Of a DNA stretch of 64,000 nucleotides, positions 56,551 to 64,000 are shown piece by piece; the stretch's first letter is position 1, and each line of letters starts with the position of its first letter. The position numbers were made by a program, and so were the translations under genes. The DNA comes from Stenotrophomonas maltophilia (GTDB taxonomy: Bacteria > Pseudomonadota > Gammaproteobacteria > Xanthomonadales > Xanthomonadaceae). Location: the NCBI GenBank assembly GCA_900113425.1, contig FOZF01000001.1, positions 1,404,358-1,468,357 on the forward strand. The letters are read 5' to 3'. The notes beneath the pieces were generated by a model. That model was not told the DNA's origin. It ran no database searches and was given only the letters and a program-made list of their open reading frames with translations.

Positions 56551-59500
56551 TTACGCCCCGGATTCATCCGGCTTCACCCGGAACCACGCCGCGTACAGCG
56601 CCGGCAGGAACACCAGGGTCAGCACGGTACCCACGATCAGCCCCCCCATGATCGAGATCGCCATCGAGCCATAGAACGCGCTGCGCGACAGCGGAATCAT
56701 CGCCAGCACCGCCGCCAGGGCGGTCAGCACGATCGGGCGGAAACGCCGTACCGTCGCGTCGATGATCGCATGCCAGCGATCATGCCCGGCGTCGATGTCC
56801 TGCTGGATCTGGTCGATCAGGATCACCGAGTTGCGCATGATCATGCCGGCCAGCGCGATCGTGCCCAGCAGCGCCACGAACCCGAACGGTGCACGGAACA
56901 GCAGCAGGAACAAGGTCGCGCCGATGATGCCCAGCGGTGCCGTCACCAGCACCATCGCGGCACGCGAGAAGCTGCGCAGCTGCAGCATCAGCAGCGTTGC
57001 GACCACGATCAGGAACAGCGGCATGCCGGCCTTGATCGAGTCCTGGCCACGTGCCGAATCCTCCACTGTTCCGCCGGTCTCCAGCAGGTATCCGCTCGGC
57101 AGTGCACTGCGGATGCCCTCCAGCGTCGGCAGGATCTGCTGCACCACGTCCAGCGCCTGGCTGCCGTCGCTGATATCGGCACGCACGGTCACGGTCGGCA
57201 GGCGGTTGCGGTGCCAGATGATGCCGTCCTCGAACACGTACTCCAGGCGCGCGACCTGCGAGAGCGTCACCGACGTGCCACTGGCGGTGGGAATGGCCAG
57301 GCTGCCCAGCATGCCCAGCTGCACGCGCTCGTTCTCCGGACCCCGCAGCAGCATCTCGATCAGGCGGTTGCCCTCGCGATAGGTGCTCACGCTCATGCCC
57401 GACAGCGAAGTGCCCAGCAGCTGGCTCACCTGCGCACTGCTCACGCCCAGCGCGCGCGCACGGTCCTGGTCCAGCACCAGCCGCACGACCTTGCTCGGCT
57501 CGCTCCAGTCCAGGTTCACGTTCATCACGTGCGGGTTCTCCCGCACCTTGTCCTGTACCTGGCGTGCGATCGCCTGCACCTGCTCGATGTGCTCGCCGGA
57601 GACCCGCAGCTGCACCGGGTAGCCCACCGGCGGACCGTTCTCCAGCCGGGTCACGCGCATCTGCACATCCGGGAACTGCGGGATCACGTCCTTCAGCAGC
57701 CAGTCGCGCGTGGCCTCGCGCGCCTTGGCGTCTTCGGTGAGGACCACGAACTGCGAGAAGTTGGTCGCCGGCAGCTGCTGGTCCAGCGGCAGGTAGAAGC
57801 GTGGCGAACCGGTACCCACGTACGCCACGTAGTTGGCGATGCCCTCACGGCCCTTCAGCAGCTTTTCCAGCTTGCTGGCCTGCGCCTGCGTGGCCTGCAG
57901 CGAGGCGCCTTCAGCCAGTTCGATATCCACCATCAGTTCCGGGCGGGTCGAATCCGGGAAGAACTGCTGCGGCACGAAGCGGAACATCAGCAGCGAGAAC
58001 ACGAACAGGGCCACCGTGGCTGCGATCACCCACCAGCGGTGGCGCAGGCACATGTCCAGGAAGCGGCGGAAACGCGTGTAGAACGGCCGCTGGTACGGGT
58101 CGTGGTCGTGCGCATGCTCCTTCGGTGCGACCCAGCGCAGCAGCGCCGGATGGCGATCGGCCCAGGCCAGGCGCTTCGCACGCCAGCGACCGGCCAGGCT
58201 GTCCGGCTTGGGCAGCTGCGGATTGAACAGATCCGGCAGCATCTTGTCACCCAGGTACGGAATGAACAGCACCGCGGCAATCCATGACACCACCAGTGCG
58301 ATGGTCACCACCTGGAACAGCGAACGGGTGTATTCGCCGGTGCTTGATGCCGCCGTAGCGATCGGCAGAAAGCCTGCCGCCGTGATCAGCGTACCGGTCA
58401 GCATCGGGAACGCCGTGGATTCCCAGGCGAAGCTGGCCGCGCGCAGGCGGTCGTAGCCCTGTTCCATCTTGGTGGCCATCATCTCCACCGCGATGATCGC
58501 ATCGTCCACCAGCAGGCCCAGCGCCAGCACCAGCGCGCCCAGCGAGATCTTGTGCAGGCCGATATCGAAGTAGTGCATGACGAAGAAGGTCATCGCCAGC
58601 ACCAGCGGAATGGTCACGCCCACCACCAGGCCCGTACGCAGGCCCAGCGAGAAGAAGCTCACCAGCAGCACGATCACCACCGCTTCGGTCAGCACCTGCA
58701 CGAACTCACCCACCGACTCTTCCACCGCATGCGGCTGGTCGGAGACCTTGCGCAGGTGCATGCCCGCCGGCAGCGTCTTCTGCAGGCGCTCGAATTCCGC
58801 ATCCAGCGTGGAGCCCAGCTTGAGGATGTCGCCACCGTCCTTCATCGCGACCGCGATGCCGATCGCATCCTCACCCATGAAGCGCATCTTCGGCGACGCC
58901 GGATCGGCGAAGCCGCGCTTGATCTCGGCGATATCGCCCAGGTGCACCGTGCGGTCGCCGGCCTGGATCGGGAAGCGACGGATGTCATCGATGCTCTGGA
59001 ACTGGCCGGTCACGCGCAGCTGCACGCGATCGGTCGGAGTCTCGAAGAAGCTGGTGGCGCTGATCGCGTTCTGGTCGGCCAGCGCCTGCTGCACCTGCTG
59101 CAGCGACACGCCCAGCGTGGCCAGCTTGGTGTTGGACAGCTCGATCCAGACCTTCTCGTCCTGCAGGCCCTGCAGCTCGATCTTGCCCACGTCCGGCACC
59201 CGCTGCAGTTCCAGCTGGATGCGATCGGCGTAGTCACGCATCACGGCGTAGTCGAAGCCCTGCCCGGTCAGCGCGTAGATGTTGCCGAAGGTGTCGCCGA
59301 ACTCATCGTTGAAGAACGGACCGACGATTTCGCGCGGCAGGTTCGGCTTGATGTCGCCCACGCGTTTGCGCACCTGGTACCAGAGGTCCGGAATCGCCTT
59401 GGAGCGCAGGCTGTCCTTGGCCGCGAAGATCACCTGCGACTCGCCCGGGCGCGAATACGAGCGGATGAACTCGTACTGCCCGGTGTTGAGCAGCGCCTTC

Positions 59501-59712
59501 TCGATCGGCTCGGTCACCTGGCGCGAGACCTGCTCGGCGGTCGCGCCCGGCCACATCGTGCGTACCACCATCACCTTGAAGGTGAATGGCGGATCCTCGG
59601 ACTGGCCCAGATGCTTGTACGACCAGGCGCCGATGAGGGCGAAGGCGAGCATGGCGAACAGCACCAGCGCGCGGTTGCCCAGCGCCCATTCGGAAAGATT
59701 GAAACGGCGCAC
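56551..59712 (-). CDS. smeP: RND efflux transporter SmeP
   Basis: A 1053-residue inner-membrane proton/drug antiporter of the RND family, with 12 helices and two large periplasmic loops. Visible features are the first helix (ALVLFAMLAFALIGAWSYKHLG), the pair of acidic residues in helix 4 (ALGLLVDDAIIAVEMMATKME) that carries protons, and the second-half repeat near residue 880 (PLFLIVVATLLMLQLRSF). With smeO upstream and a TetR, pcm and tolC beyond, it matches the SmeOP-TolCSm pump of S. maltophilia, which exports several antibiotics and detergents. It starts 4 bp after smeO. Confidence 0.93.
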   Translation of the reverse strand: MRRFNLSEWALGNRALVLFAMLAFALIGAWSYKHLGQSEDPPFTFKVMVVRTMWPGATAEQVSRQVTEPIEKALLNTGQYEFIRSYSRPGESQVIFAAKDSLRSKAIPDLWYQVRKRVGDIKPNLPREIVGPFFNDEFGDTFGNIYALTGQGFDYAVMRDYADRIQLELQRVPDVGKIELQGLQDEKVWIELSNTKLATLGVSLQQVQQALADQNAISATSFFETPTDRVQLRVTGQFQSIDDIRRFPIQAGDRTVHLGDIAEIKRGFADPASPKMRFMGEDAIGIAVAMKDGGDILKLGSTLDAEFERLQKTLPAGMHLRKVSDQPHAVEESVGEFVQVLTEAVVIVLLVSFFSLGLRTGLVVGVTIPLVLAMTFFVMHYFDIGLHKISLGALVLALGLLVDDAIIAVEMMATKMEQGYDRLRAASFAWESTAFPMLTGTLITAAGFLPIATAASSTGEYTRSLFQVVTIALVVSWIAAVLFIPYLGDKMLPDLFNPQLPKPDSLAGRWRAKRLAWADRHPALLRWVAPKEHAHDHDPYQRPFYTRFRRFLDMCLRHRWWVIAATVALFVFSLLMFRFVPQQFFPDSTRPELMVDIELAEGASLQATQAQASKLEKLLKGREGIANYVAYVGTGSPRFYLPLDQQLPATNFSQFVVLTEDAKAREATRDWLLKDVIPQFPDVQMRVTRLENGPPVGYPVQLRVSGEHIEQVQAIARQVQDKVRENPHVMNVNLDWSEPSKVVRLVLDQDRARALGVSSAQVSQLLGTSLSGMSVSTYREGNRLIEMLLRGPENERVQLGMLGSLAIPTASGTSVTLSQVARLEYVFEDGIIWHRNRLPTVTVRADISDGSQALDVVQQILPTLEGIRSALPSGYLLETGGTVEDSARGQDSIKAGMPLFLIVVATLLMLQLRSFSRAAMVLVTAPLGIIGATLFLLLFRAPFGFVALLGTIALAGMIMRNSVILIDQIQQDIDAGHDRWHAIIDATVRRFRPIVLTALAAVLAMIPLSRSAFYGSMAISIMGGLIVGTVLTLVFLPALYAAWFRVKPDESGA

Positions 59713-59716
59713 AGGC

Positions 59717-60847
59717 TTACTCCTTCGCCTTCGGTGCGGCAGCCGGCGCTGCGGGCTTCAGCACCGGGCGATTCTGTCGGTCCACCGCGACGACCCGCTG
59801 GCCGGATCGCAGCAGATGGCCTCCCGCTGCCACCACCCAGTCGTCGGCGTCAACGCCGGACAGCACCGGCACGGCGTCGATGCCATAGGCGCCGGTGCTG
59901 ACGGTGACCGATTTCAACCTGCTGCTGGCCGGGTCCACCACCCACACGCTGGTTGCGCCACCTGCACCGCGCTGGAGCGCGGCCATCGGCAGCTGCAGGG
60001 TGCCGTGCCGGCCGGCGCTGCTGAACACGCGCGCGCTCTGCCCCAGCTCGACATCGGCCAGTGCATCGGCGGGCAGGCTGACCCGGGTTGCGTAGGTCCG
60101 CGCCTGCGGATCGGCGGCGGCGGCGATCTCGCGGATCGTGCCGGGCAGGCGCTGGCCCGGGCGGTTCCACAGCTCCACCTGCACCGGCTGGCCTACCGCG
60201 TAGTCGCGGATGGTGGCTTCCGGCAGGTCGATCAGCACTTCGCGGCCACCGTCTGCGGCCAGGTTGAAGATGGTCTGGCCCGCGGCCACCACCTGCCCGG
60301 CTTCCGCCTCACGGCTGGCGATCACACCATCGGCCGGCGCACGCAGCTGGGCGTAGCCGGCCTGGTTGCGCAGCACGTCCAGGTTGGCCCGGGCCGCGTT
60401 GGCCTGGCCCTGCGCGGCCTTGAACGCGGCCGACTGCTGATCCAGCTGCGAGCGGCTGACCAGTTGCTGGTCGGCCAGCACCTGGTAGCGCTTGAGATCG
60501 TCGCGGGCGCGTACCAGATCGGCTTCGGCCGCGGCCAGCTGCGCCTGCGAGGCGCGCGCCTGCAGGGCGAAGTCGGCCACATCCAGCTCGGCCAGCACGT
60601 CGCCCTTCTTCACCCGCTGGCCGGCGTCCACATGGCGCTTGACCAGGTTGCCGCCGACGCGGAACGACAGCGGGCTCTCCTGGCGTGCCCGGACCGTACC
60701 CGGAAACGCCGCCGGCGCCTGCCCGACCTGCTCGCCGGGATGCACCACCAGCACCGGCACGGCCGCCGGTGGCGCCTGCTCCTGTCCCGAACAGGCTGCC
60801 AGCGCAGCCACCCACACGATACCGCCCATCCAGCGCACGATCTTCAT
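59717..60847 (-). CDS. smeO: RND periplasmic adaptor SmeO
   Basis: A 376-residue membrane-fusion lipoprotein linking SmeP to TolC. The signal MKIVRWMGGIVWVAALAAC ends in a lipobox with Cys19. Then come a beta-barrel/lipoyl half (FRVGGNLVKRHVDAGQRVKKGDVLAELD), a long coiled-coil hairpin of about 60 residues rich in Ala/Gln (QAAAEADLVRARDDLKRYQVL-like), and the returning lipoyl half LRAPADGVIASREAEAGQVV. It is the first gene of the smeO-smeP operon and divergent from smeRo, sharing a 114-bp control region with it. Confidence 0.93.
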   Translation of the reverse strand: MKIVRWMGGIVWVAALAACSGQEQAPPAAVPVLVVHPGEQVGQAPAAFPGTVRARQESPLSFRVGGNLVKRHVDAGQRVKKGDVLAELDVADFALQARASQAQLAAAEADLVRARDDLKRYQVLADQQLVSRSQLDQQSAAFKAAQGQANAARANLDVLRNQAGYAQLRAPADGVIASREAEAGQVVAAGQTIFNLAADGGREVLIDLPEATIRDYAVGQPVQVELWNRPGQRLPGTIREIAAAADPQARTYATRVSLPADALADVELGQSARVFSSAGRHGTLQLPMAALQRGAGGATSVWVVDPASSRLKSVTVSTGAYGIDAVPVLSGVDADDWVVAAGGHLLRSGQRVVAVDRQNRPVLKPAAPAAAPKAKE

Positions 60848-60918
60848 CGGTCAACGTCCTGACAACACTGAGTTCAGCAGGGGAGCCGCAACATCCGGCC
60901 CAATTTAGTAAACTGGCC

Positions 60919-60954
60919 GGTATAGTATAAATATCGAACCGCTTGGTCTAGTAT
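60919..60954. promoter_or_regulatory. smeO/smeRo control region with GGTNTAGTAT repeats
   Basis: In an AT-rich island of the divergent 114-bp gap, GGTATAGTAT (60919-60928) and GGTCTAGTAT (60945-60954) form a direct repeat with a 26-bp period. The second copy contains TAGTAT, which ends seven bases before the smeRo ATG and looks like its -10 box. SmeRo is known to repress both operons, so an operator here is expected, but a clear palindrome is not evident. Confidence 0.4.
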
Positions 60955-60961
60955 TACCGCA

Positions 60962-61639
60962 ATGAGTTCTTCCACTTCCCGCAAGCCGTCGGCCAAGCCT
61001 GCTGCCAAGGCCGCCGGACCCGGGCGTCCCAAGGATCTTGGCAAGCGCGCGGCGATCCTCGAGGCCGCCAAGACCCTGTTCATCGAACAGGGCTACACCG
61101 GTGTGAGCATGGACAGCATCGCTGCCCAGGCGGGGGTGTCGAAACTGACGGTGTACAGCCATTTCGGCGACAAGGAGACCCTGTTCTCCGAGGCCGTGCA
61201 GTCCAAATGCATCGAGATGCTGCCGGATGCGCTGTTCGTGGCCGACGCCGAAGGGCCACTGCGTGACCAGCTGATCGGGATCGGCCTGGCCTTCTTCAAG
61301 CTGATCACCTCCGACGCGGCGATCTCGATCCAACGGGTGATGATGTCCCCGGAGACCGACGAACGCCTGCGCGAGCTGTTCTGGCAGGCCGGGCCCGAGC
61401 GCACCTGCGAGGCGCTGGCCGACTTCCTGCGCTCGCGCAGCGAGCGGGGCGAGCTGCAGATTCCCGACCATCACTTGGCCGGGCAGCAGTTCCTGACCCT
61501 GGTCAAGGGTGAAGTGCACATGCATATGATGTGCGGCATGCCACTGTCATCGGTGGAGATCGATCCTGTCACCCACGTGGCGGCCAGCGTCGACTTCTTC
61601 CTGCGCGCCTATGCGCCCGGAGGAGCCGGAACCGGCTGA
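60962..61639 (+). CDS. smeRo: TetR-family repressor SmeRo
   Basis: A 225-residue regulator of the TetR family. After an Ala/Lys/Pro-rich N-terminal tail, the HTH lies at residues 28-75: LGKRAAILEAAKTLFIEQGYTGVSMDSIAAQAGVSKLTVYSHFGDKETLF. The C-terminal part binds ligands. Its place between pcm-tolC and smeOP fits the known repressor of both operons. There is no ribosome-binding site before ATG 60962 and a TAGTAT box stands directly upstream, so a leaderless message is likely. Confidence 0.92.
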   Translation: MSSSTSRKPSAKPAAKAAGPGRPKDLGKRAAILEAAKTLFIEQGYTGVSMDSIAAQAGVSKLTVYSHFGDKETLFSEAVQSKCIEMLPDALFVADAEGPLRDQLIGIGLAFFKLITSDAAISIQRVMMSPETDERLRELFWQAGPERTCEALADFLRSRSERGELQIPDHHLAGQQFLTLVKGEVHMHMMCGMPLSSVEIDPVTHVAASVDFFLRAYAPGGAGTG

Positions 61640-61779
61640 AACGGCAAAGCTGAACGAACCGGTGGTCGCGATGACTTCCGGCACTGCGACCCCGGCCCCC
61701 CGGCAGCGGATGCTCTGGGCGCGCCGCCGGCCTCCGGCACCGGTAAAATGGCCGGCCCACTGCGCTGGATTTGAACCTC

Positions 61780-62427
61780 ATGACGATTGATTACGCCCAC
61801 GCCCGCGAACTGATGGTGGAACAGCAGATCCGTCCCTGGGACGTGCTGGACATCAAGGTGCTCGACGTCCTGGCCCGCCTGCCGCGCGAGGCCTTTGTCG
61901 CCGACGCGCACCGGGCACTGGCCTACGCCGATGTTGAACTGCCGATCGGCAATGGCCAGAAGATGATGAAGCCGGTCATCGAGGGCCGTACCCTGCAGGC
62001 GCTGGACCTGCAACCGGGTGACGAAGTACTGGAGATCGGCACGGGCAGCGGCTTCCTGGCCGCCTGCATCGGCGCGCTGGCGCGCGACGTGCTGAGCCTG
62101 GAGATCGACCCGGAACTGGCGACCGCCGCGCGTGCGCGACTGGATGCCTCCGGCCTCGGTACCAACGTCCGGGTGGAAGTGGCTGACGCTCTGGCGTGGC
62201 AGACCGAACGTCGCTTTGACGTGATCTGTGTCACTGGCGCCGTCAACGTGGTGCCGTCACAGTTCGCCTCGTGGCTGCGTCCGGGTGGTCGCCTGTTCGT
62301 GATCCAGGGCCGTTCGCCGGCGATGGAAGCGCTTCTGATCAAGGCCGATGGCAGCACCGAATCCCTGTTCGAGACCGATATCGATTACCTGCGTGGTGCC
62401 GCCCCGGCACCCCAGTTCCACCTCTGA
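61780..62427 (+). CDS. pcm: protein-L-isoaspartate O-methyltransferase-like
   Basis: A 215-residue class I methyltransferase of the PCMT family, which repairs isoaspartyl residues in ageing proteins. The core is EVLEIGTGSGFLAACIGAL near residue 83 and the family pattern PREAFVADAHRALAYADVELPIGNGQKMMKP near residue 35. The usual PCMT C-terminal Thr/Ser-rich segment is shortened. It follows smeRo by 140 bp, with a TAAAAT box at 61744 that may give it its own promoter. It is cotranscribed with tolC in the known arrangement; a link to drug efflux is not obvious. Confidence 0.87.
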   Translation: MTIDYAHARELMVEQQIRPWDVLDIKVLDVLARLPREAFVADAHRALAYADVELPIGNGQKMMKPVIEGRTLQALDLQPGDEVLEIGTGSGFLAACIGALARDVLSLEIDPELATAARARLDASGLGTNVRVEVADALAWQTERRFDVICVTGAVNVVPSQFASWLRPGGRLFVIQGRSPAMEALLIKADGSTESLFETDIDYLRGAAPAPQFHL

Positions 62428-62443
62428 GTCCAAGGAAGCCGCA

Positions 62444-63802
62444 ATGATCCGCCGATCCCTCGCTGTTGCGCTGGCCACTGCCCTGCTGCCGTTGTCTGCC
62501 CATGCCGCTGACCTGTTGCAGGTCTACGAGATGGCGCGCAATGGCGATCCGCAGCTGTCGGCCGCCGAATCCACCCGGCTGTACGACAAGGAAGGCGCCG
62601 TGCAGGCGCGCGCTGCCCTGCTTCCGCAGATCAACGGCCAGGCCACGCTGAACCGCACGCGCAGCGAGGCCAACGCCGATGCCAATACCGGCACGGTCAG
62701 CAGCAAGCGCCGCAACTACACGATCGACGGTTCGCAGACCCTGTTCAACTGGACGCAGATCAACAACCTGCGCTCGCAGCGCGAACTGAGCAAGGCGGCT
62801 GACTTCACCCTGGATTCGGCCAACGACAGCCTGATCGTCCGCACCTCGGCGGCCTACTTCAACGTGCTGGTGGCGATCGAATCGCTGAATGCCGCACAGA
62901 CCAACGAAGCGGCCGCGAAGAAGCAGTTCGACTTCGCCGACAAGCGCCTGGAAGTGGGCCTGGCGCCGATCACCGACGTGCACGAAGCGCGCGCGCAGTA
63001 TGACCAGGCGCGCGCCAACACCATCGTCGCGCAGAACACCCTGGCCGATAACTACCAGGCGCTGACCGAACTTACCGGCCAGCCGGTGCTGAACCTCAAG
63101 GGGCTGCCGGCCGACTTCCGTCCCGAAGTGCCGGCCAACCGCGGCAACATCGATGAACTGGTGCAGCAGGCGACCAGCCAGAACCCGTCGCTGAAGGCGC
63201 AGGAGCTGAAGGTCAGCGCGGCCGAGGCCGGCGTGCAGGCCGCCCGTGGCGCCCACTACCCGACGCTGTCGCTGGGCGGCAGCTGGGGCAAGACCGCGAC
63301 CTGGGGCGACAGCACCGGTTCGGGTTCGCTGTCCCCGGATGCGCGCACCAACAGCATCGGCCTGACCCTCAGCGTGCCGATCTTCGCCGGCGGCGCCACC
63401 CAGTCCGGCGTGCGCCAGGCGCTGGCCCAGCGTGACATCGCCCAGGATGGCTACGAGCAGCAGAAGCGCGCGCTGGATCGCAACACCCGCAATGCCTACC
63501 AGACCCTGGTGCAGGGCATCAGCGAGGTGGAAGCACGCCGCCTGGCAGTCGTCTCGGCACAGAGCGCGTACGACGCCTCGCAGGTCGGCCTGGAAGTGGG
63601 TACCCGTACGGTGCTGGACGTGATCCAGAACCAGCGCATCCTGTTCTCGGCACAGCTGGACTATGCGCAGGCCCGCTACACCTTCCTGCAGAACCGCCTG
63701 CTGCTGAGCCAGTCGCTGGGCGCGCTGGACGTGGCCGAACTGCAGGACATCAATCGCCTGCTGACCCAGGACGCGGGCAATCCCGCCACCACCGCGCAGT
63801 AA
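62444..63802 (+). CDS. tolC: outer-membrane efflux channel TolC
   Basis: A 452-residue outer-membrane channel protein. It has a signal peptide (MIRRSLAVALATALLPLSAHAAD) and two repeated halves, each with long helices (for example SAAYFNVLVAIESLNAAQTNEAAAKKQFDFADKR near residue 145 and the second-half GISEVEARRLAVVSAQSAYDAS near 365). GQPVLNL ends the first half and LNRLLLSQSLG closes the last helix, with few aromatic residues at the periplasmic tip. It pairs with SmeOP and probably other RND pumps. Sixteen bases separate it from pcm, so cotranscription is likely. Confidence 0.94.
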   Translation: MIRRSLAVALATALLPLSAHAADLLQVYEMARNGDPQLSAAESTRLYDKEGAVQARAALLPQINGQATLNRTRSEANADANTGTVSSKRRNYTIDGSQTLFNWTQINNLRSQRELSKAADFTLDSANDSLIVRTSAAYFNVLVAIESLNAAQTNEAAAKKQFDFADKRLEVGLAPITDVHEARAQYDQARANTIVAQNTLADNYQALTELTGQPVLNLKGLPADFRPEVPANRGNIDELVQQATSQNPSLKAQELKVSAAEAGVQAARGAHYPTLSLGGSWGKTATWGDSTGSGSLSPDARTNSIGLTLSVPIFAGGATQSGVRQALAQRDIAQDGYEQQKRALDRNTRNAYQTLVQGISEVEARRLAVVSAQSAYDASQVGLEVGTRTVLDVIQNQRILFSAQLDYAQARYTFLQNRLLLSQSLGALDVAELQDINRLLTQDAGNPATTAQ

Positions 63803-63822
63803 GTCGTCACCCGCGTTGACGG

Positions 63823-63847
63823 AAAGCCACCCGACCGGGTGGCTTTT
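63823..63847 (+). terminator. intrinsic terminator after tolC
   Basis: GCCACCCG and CGGGTGGC pair around AC, flanked by AAA upstream and TTTT downstream. It begins 20 bp after the tolC stop and can also end the convergent gene. Confidence 0.88.
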
Positions 63848-63871
63848 CTGTTTGTGCAGCCGCGATGGGAT

Positions 63872-64000
63872 CTAGCGCAGGAGCGGCAGCAGGCACAACG
63901 CCGCTGCCGCCATGCCCAGCACGGCGTCGGCAGGCGAGCGCGTCACCTCGCTGCGCCGCTGGAGTCCTCCCAGGCACAACGCGGCCACCACCAGCAGTGC
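63872..64000 (-). CDS. C-terminal end of an unidentified membrane protein (cut by window)
   Basis: On the minus strand an open frame enters from the right edge and stops with TAG at 63872-63874. The 42 visible residues contain two hydrophobic stretches (LLVVAALCLGGL and VLGMAAAALCLLPLLR) separated by a charged loop, as in the end of a polytopic membrane protein. The family cannot be told from this much. Confidence 0.5.
   Translation of the reverse strand, partial: ALLVVAALCLGGLQRRSEVTRSPADAVLGMAAAALCLLPLLR

Overview
The window reads as chromosomal DNA of a high-GC gammaproteobacterium of the Xanthomonadaceae, most likely the Stenotrophomonas maltophilia group. The strongest evidence is a tolC - pcm - tetR / smeO - smeP cluster with the layout known as SmeOP-TolCSm. 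Supporting signs are many GTAG-headed palindromes of the SMAG (S. maltophilia GTAG) REP type between genes, a pyrophosphate-type phosphofructokinase next to a membrane pyrophosphatase, and abundant TonB-dependent receptors. I saw no rRNA, tRNA, CRISPR array, prophage, transposase or integron. Nearly all the DNA is coding, in short operons with overlapping stop and start codons.

Layout. 0-16 kb: core metabolism and maintenance (SirB1-like, rubredoxin, thiE, hemL, azurin, a HAD phosphatase, argD, a potassium channel, a YiiG-like lipoprotein, an SDR, a kinase-like/DUF2867 pair, a DedA-PAP2-LssY membrane fusion, mpl with a LON-domain protein). Between the HAD gene and argD the intergenic region has been amplified about four times in tandem. 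16-29 kb: adk, pfp, DUF488, hppA, a heme oxygenase with small neighbours, a FecI-FecR-TonB receptor system, two paralogous secreted Cys proteins, and ppa. 29-42 kb: an HDOD protein with a degenerate receiver, a 69-aa Cys-rich exported protein, a TonB receptor with an AraC regulator and a wHTH/beta-propeller regulator, a second channel-like protein, thiC under a TPP riboswitch, and a BCCT transporter.

42-44 kb: a 535-bp gene-free stretch holding two copies of an inverted-repeat element. They share a core, but each has its own self-complementary arms. It is followed by a gamma-glutamyltransferase-family gene. 44.5-54.6 kb: one branched-chain amino acid operon, ilvC-ilvG-ilvM-small ORF-ilvA-leuA-methyltransferase-leuC-leuD-leuB. 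It is preceded by a classical attenuator whose leader peptide carries an I-L-V-L-V-L-I run, and by a second attenuator-like module just before ilvC. 54.7-64 kb: a divergent SDR/LysR pair, smeP-smeO, smeRo-pcm-tolC, and the end of an unidentified membrane protein gene.

How the parts work together: the ilv-leu operon makes isoleucine, valine and leucine from threonine and pyruvate. pfp, hppA and ppa all use pyrophosphate. FecI, FecR and the STN-type receptor form a trans-envelope signalling relay for iron or heme uptake, with a heme oxygenase nearby. SmeO, SmeP and TolC form a tripartite efflux pump under SmeRo. The most unusual items are the core-and-arms elements, the double attenuator, the methyltransferase and small ORF inside the ilv-leu operon, the tandem amplification beside argD, and several genes whose -10 box sits 6 nt before the start codon, which suggests leaderless transcripts.
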